Shown here piece by piece: positions 50,974-63,217 of a stretch of 64,000 bases of DNA. Where the stretch lies: assembly GCA_009103225.1 (NCBI GenBank), contig RHPI01002990.1, forward strand, positions 588,347-652,346. Direction: 5' to 3'. The DNA comes from Chlorokybus atmophyticus (Eukaryota > Streptophyta > Chlorokybophyceae > Chlorokybales > Chlorokybaceae). A program made the translations under genes and the position numbers. The notes beneath the pieces are model-generated. The model was not told the origin of the DNA, searched no databases, and saw only the letters and a list, made by a program, of their open reading frames with translations. How positions within the stretch are numbered: position 1 is the stretch's first letter; the number at the start of each line of letters is the position of its first letter.

Positions 50974-51448
50974 TACAGTCTACCCCCGTTAAAAGATTTC
51001 GCTTTAAGGGGATAACCCCGTTAAGATCATCGTTTTGCAAAAGACCGATCGTTTTACAGGCAAATATCTTCAAATAGTGGAATAGTCTTGTACGTAATAA
51101 GACTAAAGAGAAGGCTTGGAATTCCAAGTGGGGTCAGTCTTGTAATGGGGGAATACCTTGTTAGCAGCATAACTATTTCGCTGATATTAGAATAAACATC
51201 ACCTTCAACAATAGAAGCCATGTATGTCTCTATATAATATATACAGGATATGTAGATTGTATATCTGGCACGTCAGCATATGATGACGTGGCCTATAGTT
51301 TTCAGTCAATACCCCCATTCACAGAATATATATTCTTTAACGATAAAAGAATATATATATATATTCTAATCAACGCCAAGAGAATAACCCCGTTAGTGGA
51401 ATGAAAAGCTGAAGGATAAAATGATTCTTGTGACGGGGGTAGACTGTA
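50974..51448. mobile_element. Short TIR transposon (MITE-like) with perfect 16-bp ends, copy B
   Basis: The left end TACAGTCTACCCCCGT (50974-50989) is the exact reverse complement of the right end (51433-51448). If the outer TA is taken as the target duplication, the ends read CAGTCTACCCCCGT, reminiscent of Tc1/mariner-type elements; that placement is inference. The interior matches copy A at 23012-23541 (GATAACCCCGTTAAGATCA, TTTTACAGGCAAATATC, GGGGGAATACCTTGTTAG, CGCCAAGAGAATAACCCCGTTA). No coding sequence, so it needs a transposase supplied elsewhere. Confidence 0.92.
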
Positions 51449-51835
51449 ATGCTGCTGCGGTGCGCTGTTACCGTACAATGCTGCAGCACCCGCTGTATCT
51501 GGCCTGTACGGCGCTGCTGCTGCGCGCGTTACAGCACATTTACGGGTGCAGCGGTGTACAAGCAAATGGTCGCGTGGCTGAGTGCACGGCAGCGCGCTGT
51601 CCCGTAACCCAGCAATTCACGACACTTCGACCCAACGTTGCTACCAATTCACGACAAGTCGTTTGCTGCCAAATCCCTAATAAGAATCAAAACCCAAGGC
51701 ATTTGACAATTGTTTGTAGATCGTAATGTATAGCTTCCAATAGATGCAAGGTCATGTACACACGCACACGCAGCAAGCCAAGAGCAAACAGAACAGGGCA
51801 AATCAATGAATTCAAGCGAGAGCTTTACACTTACA

Positions 51836-51907
51836 ACTTAGCTATGCAACTTGCATAGCTAAGTTCGCATTGCACTCAGCTACTTCAAGTAGCTGAGTGC
51901 AATGCGA
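51836..51907. repeat. Two adjacent perfect palindromes with one-base centres
   Basis: First: ACTTAGCTATGCAA (51836-51849), a single C, then its exact reverse complement to 51864. Second: 21-bp arms (51865-51885 and 51887-51907, starting TCGCATTGCACTCAGC), again separated by a single C. Both are perfect and they abut with no gap. Confidence 0.97.
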
Positions 51908-52405
51908 GGGGCGGGCAGGCAGGTAGGCAAAGTAGAATAGCAAAGAAGCAGCAAGCAGACTTGTGCAGCAGGCGCTTGTATGGTTGGCTGTAGTGCAGGG
52001 AAGGACAAGGCAAGAGCGTAGCAGCAGCAAGCGCATGCAGGTTAGGCAGGGCAAAGGACGGGAGTGCTTGCTGTGCTGTGCAGTTGCTGCTGAGGTTGGC
52101 GGCTGCCAAGGTGTATGTGTGGTCTATTGGCTGTCGTGTAAGACCGGTGCTGTGTCTGAAATGGCTGCAGGGGATCGTAGGGCAGGTAGCAAGAATGAAG
52201 CCGTTGGGAGTTAGGCACAGGCAGCAACTCACATGACCTATTACATGACATCACTGCATATGGCTGCATAAGACCTATGTGTGTACTGAGGCTTATATGC
52301 CAGCATGCATAGAGGCCATCGTGCACATGTCATATGTGTCGACATAACATGTACGGGCAGTCACCACTGCTCCCCGCACCTTGGACAACCAACAACTTAC
52401 CTCAC

Positions 52406-53031
52406 TCACCTATGTGAGGTGCACTTGCGTGCCACCTGCAGGTACAATCGTTGATAGGTGGTGGCGTAGATGCCTCCATGCGCGTTATCCATCTTGGTTC
52501 GAAGCTTACCCAGCAATGCGCTCATGGTATACCCTTCAGCCTGCATGTCAATTAAGAGTGGCACCATGGCCATGAAAAAATGCTCTTGTAGTGTGCACAT
52601 GCGACTGAACCCAAAATGTTGCGACACAAATACCCCCAAGATCAGGCGTTTTGGAAATGTTGATGTCTGGGTGGGGGGCTCGTCTCTGCGGTATGTATGA
52701 AGGGGGCGGTGTTGAGCTTGTTGTAGATCCGAGTTGCCAATCCCACCATGGGATCTTGAAGATTAAGAAAATTCAAAAACGGGATGATCACCCCCTGTGC
52801 TGATAGTGTGATAGTGAGCATGTGTCGAGGGTAGATAACCCCACCTGGGGCTTGTGGGTGCAAATACATGCGTGCAGCAAACTCGAGCAATGCTACCACT
52901 AACAGGTCATCCACATAACGGATAAGCAATATAGTACATGCAATACTTAAAGTCTCATTAACCAACATATTGCCATGTGAGTTCGTATGCGAGTTATAGA
53001 CACTACAAGCTGCTATTAACAGTGACAACAA
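52406..53031 (-). pseudogene. Penelope-like reverse transcriptase relic
   Basis: Two minus-strand frames read in order 53031-52642 then 52639-52406. The first has LLIRYVDDLLVVA, a YxDD catalytic motif, followed by YPRHMLTIT and IPFLNFLN. The second has FGFSRMCTLQEHFFMAM and AEGYTMSALLGKLR, resembling the F-R-x-C ... F ... GYp-x-x-x-L segment that follows the palm in Penelope-like elements. A stop separates them, and no GIY-YIG or upstream fingers domain is seen. Family assignment is from motif memory and is moderate. Confidence 0.62.
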
Positions 53032-54286
53032 TACGATTGCTTTATGCTATGCAAGCACGATTTGTACCACATCGCAATCTTCTCATCCGCAACTTGCAAG
53101 CATGTGTTTGCATTTTTCATTTCGCACCGTTTGAAACCATTTACAATTGCAATTGTGGTTACTATATAAACTTGTGATTAAGTTAAGAAAAGTATTTGTA
53201 TTTGCCATTGGTTCCGTCGAGGCTTGGCAAATGGTGATGATACTTGGTTTGTGACACGTCACACCGTATAACTTGCAAATGAGCTGCTTGAAAGCAAGCT
53301 CAAGTAAAAGGGTAAAATGCATAATTGCACACCAATGCATGGCACACAAGGCACAAGAATTTAGAACCAACCATATGCCACCCAATAGACTCATCACTAT
53401 TATGCAGATAAACGATTTGTAATCTGTAATTCAGCAACACAAGCAGATATTGCTGATAACAAGATGTATATGCACTCACATAACATCAAGCACACCTGAA
53501 AAGACACTGCACATGCAAAAGCGAGATGTCTCTCACGAATGAAGACGAAGTGGTTGGCTTGCACACACATGCAGTACTACAATGCTACGACCAATGAGCC
53601 TCAGCACGACACTGCACAACCAGCCAACAGCATCCAGTCACCCTATGGACACATCCCATCTGCATGACCTGTGCATAACCTAGTGGCGTCAACACCAATT
53701 TGAGAACAGGAACAAGGCCTTGATGCAGGCAGTGCCTTGTTGCACAGCATGCCCAGATAGACAACTCCACGCCACACCAACAGCAACTGCCATCAAAGCA
53801 CACACAACTCTAAAGCGACTCGTGCTACTCTACGAACAACTCAACTGGAAAGTTGCAATAAGGCTCACTAAACGATGCAAAACTTCCAAACAACATCAGG
53901 TGCAGACTACAACACCTCACTCATACGCACAATGTTGAGCCTTCCACATGCCTCAGCTTGTGCTGTAGACAGCCGACCTAACATAAAGCGACCAAACCAC
54001 CCCAGCTACTGATGCCCAACTCACGGACAAAACTGTATTACGAGATGACCAGCACCAGACCACTGGCGACACCACGCTTGACGCTGTCAACAAGTAACCC
54101 TGTCCACCACACGCACGGACACTGCGCTTGGACCCTGAAGACCCTCCTCACAAGCAGGCACCATGACGCTGATCATACGGACCCAAAAGGACTGCTGCTG
54201 ATGTTCCACAGACGTCCCGACGCGATGGTTGGACGCACGTACGTGCATGACAGACAACCATCTACGCCCTGACTTTGCTGTGTGTT
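53032..54286. other. Spacer with no supported gene
   Basis: Short frames only. No domain, repeat or strong hairpin noticed. Confidence 0.4.
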
Positions 54287-56488
54287 TCACTGAGAGGCCG
54301 CCTCAGACTGGACAGGCAGCTCAGACACCTTGCAGGACAAGGCACAAGGATGATGATTTTCACCATGCACAACCATACTTGGCAACAAACAGATGCTGCA
54401 GGCAACTGCTGTAGCAGCGCACAGAACCACGACTTGGCACGCAACACCACATACCTCACCGGGCCCCACGTAAGGCGGGGGCGCATACCCTGCAGCATCT
54501 GAAGCACCGTCTGCGGGAGGATACACCGGCCCACCGTTGGTGCTGGCTGAAGGGGCTGGTTGCACACTCCTGTCTGGCGCGGGCTGCGCCTGTGCCTGTG
54601 GCTGCACCTGTACGTGTCCTCCTCCTTGTGACTGCGCTTGTGCCTGCGCCTGCTCCTGCGCTCTAACGTGGGGAGGCTGTTGCAGCTGTGGTGGAGGCGG
54701 CTGGAGCAGCGGAGGCTCCGAGCCCTTGGGCGCCCCGCAGTTTCTTCTGTTGCATTTGGTCCGGAAAGGGTAGTTCACGTTGCCGCATGCATTGCAAACC
54801 CAGCTTCCATCTGGTTGACCATCATCTGCAGCAGTTGATTGCGAATAAGACATGACGCAAACAGCATTGCTACATGCACAAGCCGGCAAACACCAACCTC
54901 AGACCCACCTGTTTTGGCAAACTTGCGACTGACTACAGGCTCGTGGTCAAGGTAATCCTGCAAAAAGGACATATAGAGCTGGGTGCCAAGCATCAGTTGG
55001 AGCGCATGACAATGAGAAACTGCTAAGTCCGCACCGTGACTTACCAAGTGAGCAGGCCTAGGAGCCCCACAACGCCGCATGTTGCAGACTTTACGGAAAG
55101 CAAAGTTTGTGTTGCCGCATGAGGGGCAGGCCCAATCACCCTCTCCACCACCCCCGGCTCCTCCTTTACGCTTGCCCAAACTATCAGCCATGGGCTGCAG
55201 TGCGTAGAAAAATAAATTATTGCAAGAGACAAGAACATGCGCAAAGCACACACCACAGGACGTCAGCGGTATGCACATACCGGTGGTCGACCACCGCCAT
55301 AACCACCACCGTAGCTTACAGGTGCCGGCAGCGGCATGTCATACCCCCCTGCAAATGCTAAGTCGGTATGCAACCCGCCGACATCAAACCACTTTGTGCA
55401 ACACCACGCGCGGCCAGTGTGCATACCGTAACTAGGCGCAGGGTTGATATCGTATCCAGGTGCGGGGGGATAAGGAGCGTACTGCGGTGGTATTGCTGAC
55501 GGTGGTGGGTATGATGGAGGTCCTCCTGCGATGTGTGGTGGCGGAGGACCTCCGTAGTTCCCATAAGCGGGAGGAGGAGCATACGGTGCTGGCGCAGGTG
55601 GGTAAGATGGCTGCACAAACAGCAGATACTTGAGCAGAGCGCAGGCACAGGGCGCGCGCATACATGCAAGGGTGCGCATGATGGCACAAACTACATGCCA
55701 AACACAAAAGCTCACAGTTCACACGCACTGCACATGCACTATTCAATGATTACGCCACCATGTGTTGCTCAAGAGTTCAGTCAAAAAAAATGAGTGAACT
55801 ATTGAACTGACCTGAACTACGCTTACCGCGGGTCGAGGCCGGGGCGGTGGTGTTGGTGCAGTGCCTGGCTTGGGGGCGCCGCACTTGCGCATGTTGCATG
55901 TTACACGGAAGCCAAAATTAACATTACCGCAGTTTGGACAGGTCCAGTCTGGCTCAGCTGGCAAGCAGGCAAGTGAATCAACACACAACGGACAGTGTGC
56001 AAAAACCATTGCAAAGTGAATGCTGCTGGACATAACCACAACAATACCTGCTCCTGAAGCGTGAGGAATCGGCGGAGGCGCTGCATAGTCCTGTCACGAG
56101 CAGAAAACTACCTTAAGTCGTGTGAAGTTACACGCAACCAAAACTCGAGCATGTAGGCACGCGTCATTGCAGGCAGAACAACAGCTGGCAAGCAGCGACG
56201 GAGAGCAGCTAAGCCATGGAACACTGAAACCCTAACAGGGGCGCTCACCTGCAAGGCGTCCGCCGGGTGATACATGCCATCCTGGGGAGGCGGCGGGTGG
56301 TACATGTTTCCAGTTCCAAAGCGCGGCACTGCACTAAGCCACCTGCCACCACAATCACGTACTATCCCAAACGCCGGAACGCCCTCGCCTGCGACCCCTC
56401 CAACGCCGCCGCCGCCAACGCCCACAACACTATCGCCAAGGAGAGCAACCCTAAAGCCTATGACGAACGCACGTCCTGCTGACCGCAC
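54287..56488 (-). CDS. RanBP2-type (NZF) triple zinc-finger protein
   Basis: Minus-strand exons, high to low: first exon ending 56249, then 56048-56090, 55827-55957, 55427-55610, 55281-55348, 55045-55194, 54909-54957 and 54460-54825, with a short final exon ending at 54287. Phases join throughout. Three fingers of the W-x-C-x2-C-x3-N-x6-C type: WTCPNCGNVNFGFRVTCNMRKC, WACPSCGNTNFAFRKVCN-MRRC and WVCNACGNVNYPFRTKCNRRNC, each followed by GAPKP/GAPRP-like residues. Between fingers 1 and 2 is a Pro/Tyr/Gly-rich low-complexity region (PSYPPAPAPYAPPPAYGNYG), and after finger 3 an (AQ)n-type Gln-rich region. Plant proteins of this form, and ZRANB2-like proteins in general, bind single-stranded RNA and are linked to splicing; the low-complexity parts would suit condensates. 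The start is uncertain (ATG 56486-56488, or an internal ATG at about 56309). The last splice is also uncertain. Confidence 0.85.
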
Positions 56489-56669
56489 CTGGCATAGTTC
56501 AGAGCCCGTCTATAGACGCACGTTGCGCTCAGAGCTAACGTTAGGGGCGGAGGTGTTGTTCTCAGCAGCTTTGTTGTGATCAAGTAAAGCACTGAGAGTC
56601 ATCACCAGCGGCGACGGAGGCAGGCGGGTTGTGTATTATTATTTGATCAGAGTGGGTTTACCAGCAGCG
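56489..56669. promoter_or_regulatory. Short divergent intergenic region (zinc finger / CFAP410)
   Basis: Only about 180 bp (or about 360 if the zinc-finger gene starts internally) separate two head-to-head start codons, so the promoters must be shared or overlapping. I see no clear TATA box. Confidence 0.5.
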
Positions 56670-58860
56670 ATGGTGCAGCTGACGGAGAAGATGGTGCTGG
56701 CCAAGACCAGGGCGGAGTGCCTGGATCACGTGCGGAACCTCAACCTCTGGGGCAACAACATTGATGACGTAAGCTCCGGTTACGGTTGCAACAGTGCATC
56801 GCGCATGGATTTACAACAATGCAGTTGGTGTTGCAGACACGCACAGCACAGATTTGCAGCTCACTAGTTAGAGGACAGTTGGCCAATGCTGATTCACATA
56901 CTACTTACTTCAACACAAACTCCGGGCGAATGTTGACTCACATGAATGTGTTTTGATTATAAGTCAGTTAACTTCAGCAACATGTTCGCGTTGGACAGAT
57001 TGTGTAACATCCACTGCGTTAGCTGCAGTGTAGTGGCGCTTCGTTTGTGAAAGCGTGCTTGTATTGAAGCTGACCATCATGCACTATATTATTATATTTT
57101 GACCTACTGTCGATTGATAAGTCTCAAACTGTAGCTTTGTCCACCCTGCAGGTTTCGGTCCTGGAGCGCATGCCCAATGTGCAAGTACTGTCCTTATCGT
57201 ATCCTTTGATGGCCGCATTGACCAGTAGCACTAAGCATGCTGTTATATCACACACGAGGGCGCGCGCATGTACATGCCTGCAGATGTGTGCGTGCGCTTG
57301 CGTGCACACTCGGAGGATTAGCCCACACGTGTGCAAGAGTGCGTGCGTGCACCGTATGCATGCACGCACGGACACGCATTGTTGCGCACGTGCGCACAGT
57401 AGATGAGTGTACGTAGTTGAGTGGCACAGCTGTTGCGATCATGTGTAGCAGCAGTGTGCAAGTCGTAGTCAAGTGGACAGTGCTCAACCATTCTTGTGAG
57501 CTTGCACCCTTAACCTGCAAGTCTGCCTTTCCCCTTCCTGCTCCAAACAGCGTGAACAAAATCTCAAGTCTGCAAGACTTCTCCCAGTGTAAGTATCTCG
57601 CAGGATGCTGTGCTGTTTGTACGATCAGTCAATCAGAAGGTGTGTCTTCAAGTCTCACTGTTGTGTTGGACACTACTTGCAGGTCACAAGCTACAGGAGC
57701 TCTACTTGAGGAAAAATGAGGTACCAACTTGCATGACGTGTTGACAATCGACATGAAACTGTTGCTTGAATGCTTGAACTTGGTACTGATATGTTTCAGG
57801 TGTCGCGGTTAGAAGAGGTGCGTTGGCTCGCCGGTCTTCCCGCCCTCCGCGTCCTTTGGCTTTGCGACAACGCGTGCGCAGAGTCACCGCACTACCGCGC
57901 TGCCATCATCCGCGCAATACCGACCCTGCAGAAGCTCGATCACAGTGGTACGTGCGTACATGCACATGCAGCCAACTGTATATATGATGCAATGTGTCAT
58001 GCACTTGACTGCCTGCATATCGTGTATCCGTGTGCGTGCATGTGCGCACGCATATACATCTGCATGTGCGTGTGTGTGTCTGTCATGTGCAACTGGTAAC
58101 TGCTGCTGTTTTTTGCATACACAGATTGTTGGTGTGCTGACGTGCAGATGTAACGGATGAGGAGCGCGCGGAGTGTGCCAGCGTGCAGCTGCCACCCGAG
58201 CTGGACTTCGCCTCGGCGTTGAGCGCAGTTGCATCTGAGCAGCAGCGAGTTGGCAGCGGGGCGAGGGCTGCACCGAGCGCGGCAGCTGAAGAACCTGTGC
58301 CAGTAAGCGCCAAGTGCATGGTGTTGGCACGAAAGTACACATCTTGAGTGTCTCCCTAAGTTTTATGCTTGCATGTCCATGCTGGTGGTTGTGCTGAACG
58401 TGTATGTGTGTAGGCTGGGTTGGAGAGAAGGTCAAGTACGTCACGGCAAAGCGCGCCACCCGTTGAACCATTCACACAGGTATGGCTGCTGCTGAACGCG
58501 ACAATGTTGATAACAGTACAGAAGGTGTTGGCTTGCGCAATGCCTGTGATTATGGTAAAGAGAAGTCAATGCGTGTCTGCAGCTGTCAGTAGCAAATCAT
58601 GCACCGCGACCACAGAACAAAGCATCGCCAACACCAGCACAGGTATGGAGCAGAGATGGAGGCGTTGGCATATTAAGCTAAGAATAACTCACCATTGTCA
58701 CACTGTCATGCCCAGAGTTGATAAAACCGTTTTCTCATATGAGCCTTGTCTGCAGGCATCTTCAAACGTTCTTTATGCTGTTATGGCACTGTTAAATGAG
58801 CTCGACGAGGATGGTTTACAGATAGTTAAGACTGAAGTTGATCAAAGGTTGGGGCTATGA
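56670..58860 (+). CDS. CFAP410: Cilia- and flagella-associated protein 410 (C21orf2 family), 9 exons
   Basis: Exons 56670-56768, 57152-57198, 57551-57588, 57683-57720, 57800-57947, 58148-58302, 58414-58479, 58583-58642 and 58756-58860 give 251 residues, close to the human protein's length. The N-terminal half is a leucine-rich-repeat domain (LNLWGNNIDDVSVL, LSLSVNKISSLQDF, LQELYLRKNEV, LRVLWLCDNACA) with an LRR cap (YRAAIIRAIPTLQKLDHSDVTDEER). A Ser/Pro/Ala-rich linker follows. The last exon is the conserved C-terminal helix (NVLYAVMALLNELDEDGLQIV). In animals and trypanosomes the protein acts at the basal body/cilium base, and the C-terminal helix oligomerises; in animals it works with NEK1. 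Its presence implies the organism builds flagella. Confidence 0.93.
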
Positions 58861-59380
58861 CATACCATTGCTTCACACGTGCATTCACGCAAGCCTTGTT
58901 TGGGTACGCGTTACAGAGTGCATTGTATTGGTGGCGCTCAACTGTGTGAAATCTCTCATCTCAAACAATGTAGCATCATCACCTTGCCAGGCAGCCTCAG
59001 AGGTGTACAGCTATTCTAGTACTATACATACCTATGCGCTAGTCTGTGGCAGTAGTGTCCTGTGTGCACTCTCCGTTGGTACGCTGCTTCGTGCTTTGTT
59101 TCAGCGGTTGACAACATCTAGCAGGTCATAGGCATCTAGTTTACTGTGGAACCTCTGCTCAAGCACGTGATGTATAGCTTGTCTCAACATGCATGATGAG
59201 GTAGTAGGGACCATGACCTACCACAATGTGAAATGGCGATCTCATTGCATAGCTTTAATACCTGTAGTACATTTTGTCTGGTAAGCAAGTAAATAGAGTC
59301 TGGTTCACCCACTGATCCTGCCACCCGCAAACATTTGCAGATGCCACATATGTACATAAATATACCCGTTTGTAATGGCC
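58861..59380. other. Spacer between convergent genes
   Basis: About 520 bp between the stops of CFAP410 (+) and MAP65/PRC1 (-). It holds both 3' UTRs. No further gene is supported. Confidence 0.5.
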
Positions 59381-62300
59381 CTAGCGCTCACACGCAAAAG
59401 TTAGCCTCCTTCGGCTAGCGGGGTCCTCGTGGTTTGCAATAAGCTTTAGATCATCCGCCACGACCATACGGTTCTCATTGTTGTGTTTTCGAGAAGAATA
59501 CCTTGGGCTGGCAGCAGACACCTTCCTGGCCGACAGTCTCTCAGCAGGCAGCGCAACAAAGTTCACAACAGGTGTCGCAGTCCGCAAGGGCGTTTTGGAC
59601 CTCGGGTTGCTGCTGTTATTGTAGTTTTCTCCCTTCTTTGGAGTGACAGCTGGCGGTGGCAGCATTCTTGGCGCGGCGTTGTGCGCAGAGAGCGGCTGCC
59701 TGGCTGCAGGTGCCGGACTGGACGTGCGCCCAATGGACTTGGGCATCATCGCCCTCACAGCGCGCATCTTCTCTGGCGTGCTGCCGTAATGCATCTCGTG
59801 CTGCAGGCGAGCAGCCTTGTCCGCGTCCTTCTGCTCCTGTTGTAAAATGTGCCTTTCAAAGAGGAGCTTTTTCGAGCTTGCGATTTCATGCACAGACAAG
59901 CAGGGTGCTATGAGTACATCCGGAACATCATTGACTGAATGGCAAGCCGCCTGCTTCATGCTGCATCAGCACTTGCATCAGTGCGCACGCACACTCACTC
60001 GCATGTGTCGCTCTTCCTCTCTCCTCTTCAACCAGTCATCTTTGCAGGTTTCAATGGTCTCCTTCAGGACACCCTGCACACGTGTTGCGCAAATGAATTG
60101 AGTGTGCATAGCAGCACATCGAACACAGCAACTCTCAGCACAGCCTGTAAGGTTGCTGCTCCTTCTTGAGCATTTGAACCTGCTTACCTCTTTGAACATG
60201 AACTTCTTGCCATGTGTACTCTCCCAAGTGTCAACCGCACTGCGCAGCTGAGTCAAAAGCCCTGCAATCACCAGAGGAGTGTATGTGAGTGCGTGTGCGC
60301 GCGCGCGCGCGCGTGTGTTGAGCAGTCAGTAGAAAGAAAGGTGCTGCGTTAACTGGTTTGCATGTGCATTGCGATGCGTGTACAGTCAACAACCTCGCTG
60401 TGTCAACTCACGCACCAGGCATTTTGCCGATCATTGCGCGTGCAGCTTCCGCCCTTTTCAGGTTGAGGTGAGCACCTCGTGCAGTGTAGCGGGTCTCATC
60501 CTGTTATGAATCAGAGGTTGTCAGGTACCGCAGGTAACCATAGTGCAAGATGACAACAGTGTACCTGCGAGTAATTCATATACCACTGTTCTTCCTCACA
60601 CGCATGCTGATAGCGCTCAAGAAGTGCTAGCACCGGTGCACGTGTCTTTGCCTCAGCCTCAGCAGTGGCAATGCGCGCATCCATATCAGCCAATACATCT
60701 CTCTCGGCATCTGTGCAAAAGGCAACGCACAGTTAGGTTGAGTGCTGAAGTTTGCATTGGCTGAGATGTGCAAGCATCAACGCAATGCGGCTGCAAGGTT
60801 GCATTTGCCATCCTGTATTGTCGCTCATGGCAAGTTCACGACCTACCATTTGTTGGTGGGACTGGCATGCAATTGGCAGCACAGATAGCTTGCAAATGCG
60901 CCAGTCTTTTGACCAGTACTTCAGCAACACGGGACTGTTTAACTTCTTCCAGACGTGCAGCTTCCGATTCCACCTACAGTGCAAAATGCGTACGACTGAT
61001 GCGAGGTAGAGCAAGCATCCGCCTGCTCGTGCTGGTCGCAGCTATGCGATCAACAAACCGCTTACCGCATCGATGTGGTCAACAAATAGGTTGCTGGGGT
61101 TCGTCATCTTGGCGTCACGCTGGTCTGCCGGCACTTCAAGAACCTCCCAAAGACTCTTTAGCTGTTTAATTGCTCCTTGCAGACGGCTTTCCCTCTGCAG
61201 CTTCTCTTCTCGAAGCAACTGTGCGCAAAAGCAGGTTCAATGAGAGACCGATGCTGTGAGTCACAAACAAGCATGTACAAAGTTATCATAGCTATCTCCC
61301 CCTCACCTGCAATGCATGTTCCAAGGTGGCCATTGTTGCTGGTGAGACATCAAGATCCCGGCTATTGCCGCTGAGCATGCCGTGTGTAGCGCGCAAGGTG
61401 ATGTTGGCATCCATGGCTAGCGTGGTGAACAGCGATTGCAGCTCAGCAATGTTGCTCTTCACCACCTGCAACCTGCAAGCCTGCGGACGGGGATGAATCA
61501 GTACCTTCTGAGACCTTCCTGCATGCATGCAGGCATGCAGTAGTGTATCAAGAGTGCTATGTTACAACACCTGCGAGGCGTGATAGCACTCTTGATACAA
61601 AACCAGGGTCAATCATCACGTTACCGAAGCAACACGCGTGCATGCAATGTACATTTGGATTGTCAAAGAGTTGCTCACTTTCTCTGCTCGCAGACGTACA
61701 AGCTGGGACCGTAGCACATCTAGTGCTCGTTCAGAGAGGTCTTCAGTACACAGTGTTGCGTCTTCAGGCGTGTTTGAAACAACTTCTTCACCCTTCACGC
61801 TGTTACCCTCCACAGTGTCTGCGAGCTCTTGCTCCAACAATGCGACCTCTCGCTGGCATTAGGCAAACATGCTTACTTCTACCGTATTGTATTGGACCAG
61901 TCTTAGTGCTTAATGGCATGTACGCATACAACACTAGATACGAACATGCATACCACACCCCTAACCAGCCTCAAGCAAAATGCAACATCAGGCCCTCGAT
62001 ACTGGTTCGCAATGCATTGCAATGCATGCAATGTGTGAGCAAAACAGCGCTGACCCCAACAACCACCCCGCCGGATTACCTGTAGCTCTTTCTTGGTTTG
62101 GCTGGCTTTGAGCAAGCGTGCATTGATGGTGGCAAGCTTGGGCACTAAAGCTTGCAGCTGACACTTGAGCGGTAGAACGGCATTCCCGTCTGGCATCTCA
62201 GTAGATACTCCCTCCAACGGCAGGCCGAGGGCTTTGTATGCTTGAATGATGGCCAAATTGGCATCATCAATCTCATGCAATAGAGTCTGTTTCAGTTCTG

Positions 62301-62611
62301 AAACCCTAATCGCAGCCTGCTGATAAGGAGCCAAGCTCAGCTCGGCCAGCTCCACCAGCTGGCCGGCCCGAGCGCCATCATCTTCGCCAATGAAGTCCCA
62401 GGACGACTGCACAATAATGCATAATTGAGTGATCAGCTGTCGCAACCTCATTAGACCGCAATGCCATCAGGCTATCAGGCCAATACCAGCACAAGCGCCT
62501 GCTCAGCACCACCTGCAAGGACGCCAACAGCTCCTGCCGCCGCCCTTCTACTTCCGCCAGTTGTTGCTCCAGATCCATGCCGAAGCAGTCTTCCTCTGTC
62601 ACCTCAGTCAT
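59381..62611 (-). CDS. MAP65: MAP65/PRC1/Ase1 microtubule-bundling protein, 11 exons
   Basis: Minus-strand exons 62513-62611, 62080-62406, 61679-61852, 61307-61480, 61066-61218, 60847-60973, 60565-60710, 60416-60500, 60188-60261, 59999-60073 and 59381-59950 join in frame to about 667 residues. The protein is mostly coiled coil. The conserved spectrin-type microtubule-binding region contains DHIDA, LLERYQHACEEEQWYMNY, DETRYTARGAHLNLKRAE, MIGKMPG and WESTHGKKFMFKE. The last exon is a basic, Ser/Pro-rich tail with several S/T-P sites (TPEK, SSPA, VTPKK, KTPLR, ASPRY); in the family, tail phosphorylation by CDK or MAP kinase weakens microtubule binding before anaphase. It crosslinks antiparallel microtubules in the spindle midzone or phragmoplast/phycoplast. 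The acceptor of the last exon (59950) is the least certain. Confidence 0.93.
61544..61599. repeat. 17-bp perfect inverted repeat in an intron of MAP65
   Basis: TGTATCAAGAGTGCTAT (61544-61560) and ATAGCACTCTTGATACA (61583-61599) are exact reverse complements, separated by 22 bp. It lies in the intron between exons 61679-61852 and 61307-61480. It could be a small hairpin or the ends of a tiny TIR element. Confidence 0.9.
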
Positions 62612-63217
62612 TTCTGTCGGTTCTTCACAGCGACACCGACAACGCCGACAGCTACAACAACAACCGCGGCGGCGGCGGCAACGCTAAGCAGCCAGTAATT
62701 TAGCTGAAGAAAATTTGAACAGACCAAACAAGCCACTCCAGTCCGCCGAATGCCCAGCTGCGGAGAACAACAGCTAGCCGCGGCGCGCGAGCACAACGGC
62801 CAGGTATACAGCGATATCTGCATATCTAAACTGGATGTCCTATACGCTGTTGATATCAACAGCGTTATTCAATTACGGGGAGCTGCAAGACGAGTTACGT
62901 CATCTGGCGCGCTGCTTGCATACATGCGGCGTATCTGGAACTTGATGTTAAGCGGCGGCAACAGATGGCTGACGTGGACATCCTTATCCCCAGCATGTCA
63001 AATGACGCGATGCGCTGGCATAAGCATGCCGGATCCTGCATGTCTTGCCAGCTGTCAATGGGCACTCTGTGCGTGGCCTCTCTCAGCAAGGCTCATACAC
63101 AAAGTGCATGCAGTCGCCTTCGTCCACAGTATCAGATAGGGTTGCTGTGGTTGCTTGATTTACTCGTTGCGCTTGGTGCAAGCTAGTTCTCGGTAGGTGT
63201 TTGTCTCTCCCGTCGAC
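62612..63217. promoter_or_regulatory. Divergent intergenic region (MAP65 / 63.2-kb gene)
   Basis: About 600 bp between two head-to-head start codons. It contains a possible small plus-strand gene: ATG 62750 (MPSCGEQQLAAAREHNGQ), then, with an intron to about 62862, a frame open to the stop at 63184-63186. That frame includes AAYLELDVKRRQQMADVDIL. No family is recognised and only one splice pair supports it, so it is not called separately. Confidence 0.35.
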
